DNA from: Laburnicola sp. R22_1
Taxonomy: Eukaryota > Ascomycota > Dothideomycetes > Pleosporales > Didymosphaeriaceae
Reading direction: 5' to 3'
DNA: 64,000 nt
NCBI GenBank assembly: GCA_014281115.1
Contig: JACONQ010000016.1
Span: 930,001-994,000 of the forward strand
The notes beneath the pieces are model-generated. The model worked only from the letters and a program-made list of their open reading frames with translations. It was not told the origin of the DNA and ran no database searches. Positions 52,097-62,215 of this stretch are shown in pieces; the first letter of the stretch is position 1; each line of letters starts with the position of its first letter. The translations under genes and the position numbers were made by a program.

Positions 52097-55000
52097 ATGT
52101 CAAAGGCCAGCTCTTCGATCATCCTTCACAGTCCACACAACTGGGAACTATGGATCTATACTGTCAAAAGGCTCGCAGAGGCTAGAGACATATGGGGATA
52201 TATTAATCCAGATCTGTCACCCCCATCAACGCTCAGCAAGCCTCAGCAACCTGCCCAGCTTCAAACTGTCAATAAAGACGGATCGCCAGCGACAGAACCT
52301 ACTACTAAAGCTCGAGCGCAGTACAATCAGGAAATAAGTCTCTACTATAGGGAGCTTAAGGAATACAGACGAACTAAAGATAAGATTGGCCAAATTAAAG
52401 CGCACGTAGCTAACACTATTACTCAGGACCTAGTCTATCAAATCAAGGACCAAAAGTCCCTCCACAATCAGCTCAAGATGCTACAGGAGCTCTACAGCCC
52501 TACAATAGCTAATCGAGAATATCAGGTCCAGAAAGCCTACAATACTGCCAAAGTACTGCATGCTCGTAGAGAGAATCTAGAGAAGTGGTGTAGCACCTTT
52601 CTTGCTGCCTACAACAGGGCCAAACAACTCAAGCTACCAGAGACGCATGGCTACCAACCTCACAAGGACCTCATTCGAGCTATCAGGCAGATCGACCCTG
52701 GCTACGCTGCTACTATCGCCATCACAGTATTCAACGCGGAAACTATCTCAACTGCCTCAGATAGCGACTCTATCCAGCCAACACTACCTGAACTACTAGC
52801 AGGATACCTGCGCTACTATCGTACGACCGCAACAAAATCAACTATCCAAGGCGAAGCATTTGCAGCTACATTGAATCAAGAGGAGTCTCCATATAGACAA
52901 AACAACAGAAAGAGACCTCATCAGGACAAGCCATCAAAGCCATCAAAGCCATGTCTCTGTGGGGATCTACACTATTGGGGACAGTGTCCGTACATCGACA
53001 CCTCACAGCGCAGAGGAGGATTCGTCGAAAACCCTAAAAAAGCCAAGAAGATAGTTGAATACAAAGCCAAGGATACGAAAGGCATACTAAACAAGATTCG
53101 GGAAAAGAATCAGCGCTATAAGAAGCGTAGGGTTCAAGGGAGCCACGGGTCAGAACCTGATTCGATAGAAATCAACGCAGGCGATGCACCTGCAGCCAAC
53201 CTTCCCCATGAAGCCTACGCTGTCTACTTATCGGCATTTAATAACGGGCCAACGCTATAACACTTCCCGCTCCTCCACTTATGGACGCTAGATCCAGCCA
53301 CTGATATCCACATCTGCAACAATCCTACTAAGTTCTAATAGAAGGCTCCTACATCGCCAGACAATGTTGTCCTCGCAGGAGGCACAGAGATGGCTATTCA
53401 GGCATAGGGAGAAGTTGAGATACTCCTATCGACGCCTCAAGGACAGAGAAAGACAAAGCTCAAGCGCGTCGCCTTAATACCAAGCTTCTTTACAAGCCTA
53501 GTCTCTCTAGCCCAACTATTATTGTTAAACGTCTATTTCGACTTAGGAAGAAACACTCTATATCAGTCCAACTTATCAGGGTCACGAGTTGAAGACATTG
53601 CTAGCCTCACTAGGCTAGGTGGTCACTGGCTAGTAGTCCATCGAACTGATCCTCCATCTACCCAATCTACTCAGCTTCAAACATTCGCTACCCATCAACG
53701 TCGGCCACAGTACTCAGCCCTACCGCCTAAATCAAGATCGCTAAGCAAGGCCCAGCTCCATGTCCTTATAGGACATCCAAGTAATAATGCGATCGACCAA
53801 CTGTCAAGTCACGTGACAGGCATACAGCCAGCTACTAGAACTGCTCCTTAAACAGTTAACTGCGAAGAATGCCTACAAAGCAAAGCACATCAGATTATCT
53901 CGCGTCGAATAGGCCATAAGATAGGGGCAACCCGAGCCTTTGAAACTATCGCTATCAACCTAATTGAGCTTGACACAAGAGCCTACAACGGTGATCGATA
54001 TATCTTCCACGGGTTTGACCTATTCTCAAAGTTCCATTTCGTCTACACGATACCTAGACGAGACAAGCCTACGCTACTATCTATTATTAGACGACTAGAT
54101 CGAACAATCAAACGAGAATTCAACACAACTGTCACCTTTCTTATTGCTGACGATGAGCGAGGATATGGCCTGGCAGACAACTCTGCTAGAGACTACTGTT
54201 AGAGAGAAGGCATTAAGCTACAGATCAGAGCTCCACACACTAAAGAGCAGAACGGCTCAGCAGAGCGCTCAGGCAGGAGTCTTATCGAGAGAAGTCGTTC
54301 AATAAGGATCACCTCAAACCTACCTCTAGCACTTGGCTCTGAGATCTACCCCACAGCAGCATACCTGCTCAATCGCACACCCACGCGATTACTAGGCTGG
54401 AAAACACCATTCGAAATTGCCTACGGCAAGAAACCGTCAATTGCTCACCTACGCGTCTATGGCTGCCGAGCATACGCACTGCGCAAGCAGATACCACAAA
54501 TAGACAAGCTTAGTCCTTAAGCTTTAGTAGGATACCTAGTTGGCTACGACTCGTCAAACATCTACCAAATCTGGATGCCCAAGGCGAGAAGCCGAGCTTA
54601 TGGAGGCAAAGTCATTCGTGTGAGAGACGTTACCTTCCGAGAAGACCTCTTCTATCAACCACACGATGAAGCAGATCCGCTCCTACAAGGCTCTAAGCTA
54701 GAGCAATTCGCCCACGAGTATCAACTACCTTCAATACGCAGCCAAGACAGCTCTACAGAAGATTCATCTGAAGACGAGCTCACATCAGATCTAGACCAGT
54801 CCAGCCAGACTGCTGCTATTACAGAGCAAAGCTAATTAACGCAAAGAGTAACAACAACCCAACACCAGACAAGAAGTCACTATCAGCAGCTTCCAACACC
54901 GAGTCGAACAGAGACTACTAAGGTTCACAGCAGCTCACGGGGCTCACCTCATAACAACTCACCATGCTCACTATCAGCTACACCAACTAGCTCACTACCG

Positions 55001-56813
55001 CTATCCACATCTTCAAAGAAGCGCAAACGTGAAACATCAGATTCTGTCTCACGAACGGACTCGAACCAAGCAGAGAATCGAGAACTAATTGATAGCAACC
55101 TTCGTCAGTCTCACATACTACCTAAAGGGTCAACAAGATCTAGAAAGCCATCTCAGAAGAGTAGCAGCTTCTTCATTAGCACATACTGGTCAGCATACGT
55201 AGCAGCCTTAGCTACAGCATTAAAAACACGATTTCACTACACCAAGCTACCTCCTGAGCCGCGTCTCTATAGAGATGTGATGAAAATGCCATCTCCACAC
55301 AGGGAAGGCTTCCTCCAGGCTATAAAACAAGAAATTAGCAACGTGAAGCAAAAAGGCACGTATGAGAGGATTACCTGGCAGGAGTTCAACCCGCAAGACC
55401 AAGAGGTCCTCCCATTAATGTGGGTTTTCAAGTACAAGCTTGATGATCAAAGCTACCTTACGAAATATAAGGCCCGTATCTGCGTACGAGGCGATCTACA
55501 GGCGACTACCAAGGATACCTACGCAGCCACTCTAGCGGTTCGAATATTCCAAGCTCTAGTTGCTATAGCTGCCTACTTTAACATAGAAATCCGTCAATAT
55601 AATGCTGTCAACGCATTCACAAACGCTCAGCTCGTGACACCAGTCTATTGTCACTCACCAGAAGGATTCTCTGACCCTAACCATCTATGGAGACTACGTC
55701 GAGCTCTATACGGCCTAAAGACCTCACCACTACTCTGGTATCAAGAGCTCATTAAGACGCTCACTGAGCTAGGCCTACGCGAAGTCAAAGACGTTCCTTG
55801 TCTATGGAAGAATGACAAGCTTCTAGTCTTCTTCTATGTGGATGACATTGTCGTACTCTGCCTACCAGCCCACAAGGCTGCACTACATGAATTCGAGCAG
55901 AAGCTCCTGCGCCAATATAAGATTCGATCTCTAGGAGAGCTTCAAACGTTCTGTGGCATTCAAACGCATAGAGACCGTAAGAATGGCTCTATCTGGCTAT
56001 CACAAGCTTCATATATCGAGAAGCTGGCACAGAAGTATCCTTCACCAAAGCCATACACGAAGTTACCAGCTACCCCACTACCTCTAGAAGAGCTATTACT
56101 GTCCAAGGATCAGGCAAATAACTTCACTAAGCACAGATATGCCCAGCTTGTAGGCTCTATAGGCTACGCGGCTGGAGCTACCCGACCTAATGTCTCGAAA
56201 GCTCATTCTAAACTAGCTGAGTTTCTCACGAATCCATCTTCACGTCATCTCGACGCAGCCTACCAGACAATCGCCTACCTGCTAGGCACCAAAGATCGAG
56301 CTCTCTACTACACAGCCTCTATCTCAAACGAATCAGTCTATATAGCCGACCAGACTCAGCCTGAGTTCTTTAGAGCAACAGATGCGTCGTACGCCAATGA
56401 TAAGATCACACGCAAGAGCTCACAAGGCTACATCTTCTTCCTATTTAGCGGACCTATAGACTGGAAAGCAACACTCCAACGCTATATCACCAAGTCCACT
56501 ACAGAAGCAGAGCTGGTCGCCGCATCGTCTGCAGGCACCGAACTAATCTAGTGGTGGAGAGTCTTTGAACAAATTGGCTTTGATCCAGATCATGAACGCC
56601 TTCTATACTGTGACAATCAGCAGACTATCCGGCTTCTCACCTCTACTACGCCTCGTCTTAAGACTACTGTACGGCACGTCAATATCCATCATCACTAGCT
56701 ACGCCAAGAAGCTCAATCCAACAACATTAACCTCTCATACATCCAGACAAGCTGTCAACCAGCTGACGGCCTCACTAAGCTGCTACCTAGGCAGAAGCAC
56801 GAAAACTAGGTTT
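52097..56813 (+). pseudogene. Copia gag-pol polyprotein, multiple in-frame stops
   Basis: One frame from ATG at 52097. The gag part (387 codons to TAA at 53258-53260) includes a Cys/His-poor knuckle-like CLCGDLHYWGQCPY. Then come a protease-like region, a GAG-pre-integrase word (LHVLIGHPSNNAID), integrase (HTKEQNGSAERSGRSLIERS), reverse transcriptase (LPLMWVFKYKLDDQSYLTKY; LRRALYGLKTSPLLWYQEL; FFYVDDIVVLC with the catalytic YVDD) and RNase H (RATDASYANDKITRKSSQGY; STTEAELVAASSAG). All segments are in the same phase, so the roughly ten breaks are substitutions to stop codons. Domain order integrase before reverse transcriptase is that of copia. Not able to make a full polyprotein. Confidence 0.93.
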
Positions 56814-57312
56814 CTCTTCTTCATTTTCAACCATTTCCTTCTAAATGAGCTTCCCTACAGTATAGTACTCTTCCTGGTTTCTCCCATGTGGTTTTTACAG
56901 GTTTAACGAGGCTATATATTTACTAAGCTCTATCCTGTACACAGCTCTACGCTGTACCCCTACACTTTACTCAGCTCTATTATGTACTTAGCTTTACGCT
57001 GTATTTTACCTTTATACATAGAGCAAACATGCACGCATTATGTATCAAGCTCCACCTACAAGGCTCATCAACCTCAGCACAGAACGCGAAGCAATAAGGA
57101 TCTCAATACTGGCTCTGGGAGACGTCCTACTATCAGGGACGCCTGTAGTATAGAGCGAGGTCCACCAACACTGCGACAGCGGACGGCTACCTACCTGGGA
57201 CTGCACCAATACAGAGACTAGTTCTCAACCTAAATACAGCTGCCACACAAAGGCAGAGGGGGACCTATAGCCAACATCAGCTTCAAACATGCGTTCAAAC
57301 CTGAAGGGGGTG

Positions 57313-57481
57313 TGTAAGCAGCCTAGAGCTATGTCATATGACGACATTAGTCTTATAAGTCAGCTCGCCTACTATATACGAGCCTCTGATCACTCCATGT
57401 ACGATACACAGGCATATACACATCTGAACACAGATACTTCAACGATATACACTTTCTACACATACTACCCAACTGCTTACA
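57313..57481 (+). repeat. 3' LTR of the copia element
   Basis: 169 bp. Differs from the 5' LTR at five positions (for example CACATG versus CATATG, CTCATGAG versus CTTATAAG). Directly followed by the AGATA duplication. Confidence 0.95.
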
Positions 57482-57723
57482 AGATATCTATAATCTGAGT
57501 AGCTAGCAATCATCTACAGACGTAGGAGACCTCAACCCCAAAAAATCTCGCGATAAAAGCTTTTGTATAGAGCTCTACAGCCTCATGTTGGGCGGCGCGC
57601 TCATGCTAGGGTGGCGCGTTTTGGTGACGCGGCGCACCGACTGCCAAGGCATGGTAACGTACTTTGCACTCGAGTCGATCATTCCATCGAGTTGATCACT
57701 TTGCCAAGACCCCACCAAGTTCT

Positions 57724-57772
57724 GTACTATTCACAATAGTACAGAGTCAACACGAACTATTTTCGATAGTCC
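57724..57772. repeat. Subterminal palindromes in element D, left end
   Basis: GTACTATTCACAATAGTAC (57724-57742) and a decayed copy GAACTATTTTCGATAGTCC (57754-57772). The right end of D has GTACTATTGCTGATAGTAC at 63685-63703. Possible transposase-binding or hairpin sites; the role is inferred from the symmetric position. Confidence 0.6.
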
Positions 57773-58135
57773 AAATAGGCTAATCTATTTAGAATCTACT
57801 TCTACAAGCTGCCTACAAGTTGTTTTGTTATGCCTGGGCTTGCCGCAGCGTCTATAGCGCCGTTAAGCAGATTCGCCTCTATTAGCGCGCACCCTTTTCT
57901 TCGCCTTTTGCCTATTACTGCGCGCCCCAAACTCCTTTAGAGTGGCTAGCCGCTGGCCCTTTTCAGCTGTGAGGACTCCTTCACGCTGTACTCGCTTTCT
58001 TTTATGCGATTTATGTCGCGTGGCGGCCTTATTAGCAGCTTAAAGTTTAGTGTTGCGTTTGGTTACCCTGTCTCGGCAGTCAATGCGCACCGTCACTCAA
58101 TGCGCAACCCCAACGTAATCGCTCAGCCAGCAATA

Positions 58136-60248
58136 CTGTGTCCGTGCACTCAACGCCCGGATTCAGTCAACGCCCCGCTGAACACCATAGCAGCTTAACT
58201 AAAATAAGGCTGCAGAGCCACACAAAATCGCTATTATTACGAGATTTTGTAGTAGAGTACTATTTTGATGCTTGCGATTCACCTATGCTACTTATATTTA
58301 CTTGGAAGCTTAACGTTGCGGCCGTGCCGCGTGGTCTTAGGTGGAGCTGCTGATGCGGCACCTGAAGCCTCCTGAGTAGTTATAGTATTAACTACGCGTT
58401 TCTGACGCTTGTTGCTCTGTATAGATGGCTGCGAGGCCTTTCTCTTACCCTTTTAGGTAGATTATAGAGCTTTTGCATCGTCGCGAGCTTCTCTCTAGCG
58501 AGCACGCTCTGCTGCCTTCTTAGCCTTCTCCTTCTCCTTAGCTACCTTAGCTGCCTCCCTCGCCACACGCTTCTCCTCTGCAATTTTCTCCTTGCATAGC
58601 TTAGCTGCCTTCTTTAACTCAGCCTTCTCAGCTTTTTAAAGCTTCTGCTCCTTCTCCTCTTGTTCCTTTACAGACTGACGTACGCGAGCCTCCCTAACCT
58701 TCCTTGGTGACCAGAAAACCGCCCCCCCATAGTACTCTTGACGTTGTTGCAGATCTAGAGGTTTTCCCTTCTTCTTGTGCTTCTTTTTCGTAGTAAGAGC
58801 CTCTCTTAACCCAGCAATCTCATGGTGAAGTAACTCATTTTGAACTGAGATGTGGTGGAGTGAGCGGCTAAGCTTCTGCGCGTCCTTACTACTCTGATCT
58901 TCTACTGCGGATCGTACAAGGCGGTCTAGTTTACGCCAGTTAGATCCGCTGAGTACTGACGTAGAGCTCTCTTGCGATTCCTGCTCATCTAGGGTAGTGT
59001 TGGTGAACCTTTTGAGTATAACCTCTAGGTTGAATGGTGATATGCCTGTTGCTTCAAAAGACTTAAGTATCGTCTCCTCCTTAAAAGAGCTCGTCCAGGC
59101 CTCCCAGAATAGAGGGAAGAAGTCCCCTTTCTTAATAGGGAGGAGTCCCTGGCTCTGGTGGAGGTGATCTGATAGCTCCTTTGAGTACGCAGTTAATAGA
59201 GGCTTAAATAGAACCACATCAAGTGGCTGAAGCGTGTGGGTTGAATAAGGGGGGAAGATGGCTAGGAGTATCCTGTTACAGTCGCAATAGTCGATAAAAT
59301 CCATAGTAACGTGAGATCCATGGCCATCAAGGATGAGTAACCGGTAAGACCGTCGAGCTTTTGCCTTGGTGTAGCGATCAAACACCTGTTCAAGCCAGGC
59401 AAGGCCGATATCGTTGTTTGTCCAGCCTAAAGGCGACGAGGAAATGTGTACTAAGTGCTCTCCTGCCTTGATATCCTCTACCCAGCTTAATTGTATAGCC
59501 TTATTAGTAGCCTGATAGATAAGGCTTGGCGGCAAGGCTGATCCATCAGCGCAAACACACGCTAGGAGGGTAATCCATTCACGAGAGCCATCTTGGAGAG
59601 ATGCTATAACCTCCTTATTCTCCCACATTCGTCTGCTGAACACTCGTTTTGATCGGCTAGTGATACCAATTAAGAAGCCTTTTTCATCCATATTATACGT
59701 GTGACGAGGCTCGATGTCATATTCCTTGATTTTGGCACCTAGGAGATCAAAATACAGGCTGTATTTATCCCCTGAGTCGGCTTGGTGGCGATTGCTGTCC
59801 ATACTAGCTGCCCATCGAGAGATCAGATGGATGTTGTGTCAGTTGATGAAGCGAGTAACCCAGCTCTCGCTCACTGGCTCCTTGGCTATTGTTGACGCGA
59901 AATTTCGTATCATCTCTCTTGTGGGTGGCAAGTGACGCGCTGTAAGCCCTTCAATGTATTGTACAAGCTCCTGCTCTTGTTGGGGACTGAGTTTCCGTCG
60001 GTTAAACCCCGCAGTTGCACGCGTCGTTTGAATCGCTTGGTGCCTTCGCGACAGCGTACTTCGATCAACGCCATGCTTGCTAGCGATCTTAGTATAAGAG
60101 AAAGATTCTTCTGACCTTAGCGATTCTATTTCTTTAATTGCAGCCTCAATTGAGCTCATATTGGTGGCGTTATGGCGTGTTGAAATTTGGGGTGGTTTGC
60201 GTTCAGCGGGGCGTTGACTGAATCCGGGCGTTGAGTGCACGGACACAG
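58136..60248 (-). mobile_element. DNA transposon C, pogo-like, innermost element, 2113 bp
   Basis: Perfect 48-bp terminal inverted repeats (start CTGTGTCCGTGCACTCAACG, inner end CCCCGCTGAAC). TA lies at 58134-58135 and 60249-60250. It is inserted in the 3' untranslated part of B. It has the longest uninterrupted transposase segment, as expected for the youngest layer. Confidence 0.95.
58288..60159 (-). pseudogene. Transposase of element C, least decayed
   Basis: 624-codon frame without indels. Starts MSSIEAAIKEIESLRSEESF, helix-turn-helix KIASKHGVDRSTLSRRHQAI, LTARHLPPTREMIRNFA. TGA at 59841-59839 stands where relatives suggest Arg (CGA to TGA). Then 388 open codons follow with MDEKGFLIGITSRSKRVF, LLILDGHGSHVTMDFIDYCD, FPPYSTHTLQPLDVVLFKPL and GGAVFWSPRKVREAR. 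More stops come in the Lys/Glu-rich coiled-coil tail (TAA at 58638-58636 and TAGs at expected Gln codons), which ends RHGRNVKLPSKYK. The DDE core itself is uninterrupted. Confidence 0.9.
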
Positions 60249-60342
60249 TATGAGGCTATAGAGCTCTACACAAAAGCTTTTATCGCGAGATTTTCTAGAG
60301 TTGGCTTCTCATAGAGCTATAGATGATTGCTAGTTAGTCAGA

Positions 60343-62215
60343 TTATAGATATCTGCTTGGCGTTCTGATTATACGGCCACAGCGCGATGATGGCGTTGAT
60401 GGCGCAGATGCCGCCGCATCAACGCGTACAGGTGCTGGCGTAGATTTCTTCCTCTTTATAACTGTATGAGTAGCTTTTAAAGCTTTCTGACTTCCCTTTT
60501 GGCAATTTTGAGACGTTTTTGAAGTTGTTGTTGAGTCTTGCGAGCCTGTTGACGGAGGCGTCGCTCAGCAGCTTGATCAGCTTTCTCCTTGGCGCGCGCA
60601 TCTCTGGCTGCTGCCCGCTCAACGCGCTTCTCCTGCTGTAAACGAGCTTTAAGCTGTTTATTAGCTATATGGATCTCTTGCTGCTGAGCTTTTTGGAGTT
60701 GTAACTGTTGTTTTTAGCCTCCTGCTGGCTGAGCGAGTTACGCGCCCTCTGTACGCGGGCAGGTGACCAGAAAACTGCTCCTCCATGCCACTCCTTAGGT
60801 TGCTCTAAGGGCAGAGTCTTGCCTTTTGTTTGACGCCGTTTCTGGTTTGCAAGAGCTTCTCGGAGACCCTTATTTTTATGCTCTAGGAGCTGCTTTTGTA
60901 CAGAGATTGAGTGTATCGTCTGGCTCAGCTTACGCGACTCCTCAGTTGCGATATCCTTCACAGTGGAGCGTAACAGTCGCTCTATTTTACGCCAATCTGA
61001 CGCGCTAAGTACTGAGGTAGAGCTCACTAGTGATTCTGGCTCTGGCAGAGTCTCTTTGTTAAACCTTTTAAGGATAGGCGTTAGATCTGGCGGCGAGATA
61101 CCTGTACACTCAAAAGCTTTAGTAATCAACTGCGGCGTAACTGACGTCGTCCAGGCCTTCCAGAATAGCGTAAAGAAGTCTCTTTTGGCGATTGTTGACA
61201 GTCCTTGGCTCCTATACAGGTATCCGGAGAGCTCGTTAGAGTAGGCAGCTGAGAGAGACTTAAATACGCAGATGTTAAGAGGCTGCAGCGTATGAGTCGC
61301 ATGAGGGGGAAATATCGCAAGGAGGATCTTATTCTGATCGCAGTAGTTGATAAAATCCATAGTAACGTGAGATCCATGCCCATTAAGGACTAGGAGTCGC
61401 CACTGCCGTCAAGCCTTCTCCTTTGTACAGCGATCAAACACCTGTTTAAGCCATTAAAGCCCTATCTCATTGTTTAACCATCCAGAGGTTGATGAGGTGA
61501 TAAAGACTCTGTGAGAATTGACGTTAATTTCTTCAACCCAGCTTAATTGTAGAGTCGCGGCGTCAGATCGATAGATTAGCGCTAGATCAACAGTAGATCC
61601 GTCAGCGCATATACATGCGATAAGCGAGATTCACTTACGGCTGCCGTCCTATATAGATTGCCTTACTTGGCGACTCTCATATAGAGGCCTATCGAAGATC
61701 CTTTTTAAGCGGCCAGTGATACTAAGGAGGAAGCCTTTCTCGTCCATATTGTACGTATGCTGAGGCTCTACACTATACTCTGTAATTTTCTTGTGTAGAA
61801 GCTTAAAGTAGAGCCTGTATTTTGCCTCTGAATCAGTCTTGTGGCGATTGCTGTCAAGCCTAGTTGTCTATTGTGAGATCAAGGAGTCGGGGTTGCGCCT
61901 AACAAAGCGATCAACCCAGGACATGCTGACGTCTCTTTTTGCCATATAGGAAGCAAAATTTTGTATTATCTGCCGTGTAGGAGGAAGGCCACGCTCAGTA
62001 AGGTAGGTGATATATTGTAGAAGCCCCTTTTCTTGTTGTGGATGGAGTAGACGACGTGTACCATCAGTGATAGTACGCGCCTGCGTGACGCGTTGGTGCC
62101 TGCGCGTCAACGTAGAGCGTACAACACCAAATTCTTTGGCGATTTTATTGTATGATAAAAATTCTCCTGGTTCTTGCGCTTCGATTGCTGCTATCGCGGC
62201 GTTAATTGGGTCCAT
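60343..62215 (-). pseudogene. Transposase of element B, stops and at least one frameshift
   Basis: Starts MDPINAAIAAIEAQEPGEFL, KIAKEFGVVRSTLTRRHQRV and LTERGLPPTRQIIQNFA, then is stop-ridden until 61360. From there 231 open codons carry MDFINYCDQNKILLAIFPPH, ATHTLQPLNICVFKSLSAAY and GGAVFWSPARVQRARNSLSQ. A base is missing near 60.71 kb relative to A (GAGGCTAAAAACAAC versus GAGGCTGAAAAACAAC), which shifts the tail. The true end GRIIRTPSRYL is still readable at 60343-60351. Confidence 0.88.

Larger units (their letters stand above)
51842..57481 (+). mobile_element. Ty1/copia LTR retrotransposon, 5640 bp, complete structure
   Basis: Two 169-bp LTRs (TGTAAGCAG...CTGCTTACA), a gag-pol frame between them, a purine-rich CTGAAGGGGGTG just before the 3' LTR, and a 5-bp target duplication AGATA at 51837-51841 and 57482-57486. 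It is inserted seven bases before the end of the stop codon of the element A transposase. The LTRs differ at five sites, four of them transitions, so some time or RIP has passed since insertion. Confidence 0.97.
49974..57493 (+). pseudogene. Transposase of element A, stop-ridden and split by copia
   Basis: Pogo-like DDE transposase. It starts MDPIEAAIAAIESRRPGETF with a helix-turn-helix (EIAKKSGVVRSTLTRRHRRA) and continues LTERGLPPTRQMIQNFA, YNMDEKGFLLGITG, LLVLDGHRSHVTMDFINYCD and FPPHTTHTLQPLDVCVFKSL. A long basic coiled-coil C-terminus follows, then GRIIRTPSRY. The coding part is 49974-51841, with the last codons at 57487-57493 after the retrotransposon (about 625 codons). In-frame stops include TAG at 50427-50429 and others where relatives have Gln (CAG to TAG). 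No indel is needed. Confidence 0.9.
49885..57654 (+). mobile_element. DNA transposon A, pogo-like, carrying a copia insertion
   Basis: The 44-bp terminal inverted repeats have one mismatch (start CCGTGCCTTGGCAGTCGGTG on the left, CCATGCC on the right). TA lies at 49883-49884 and 57655-57656. Without the copia element and its 5-bp duplication it is 2125 bp, one base longer than element B without its insert; the two share transposase and 3' sequences, so they are one family. The right TA is also the left TA of element D. Confidence 0.95.
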
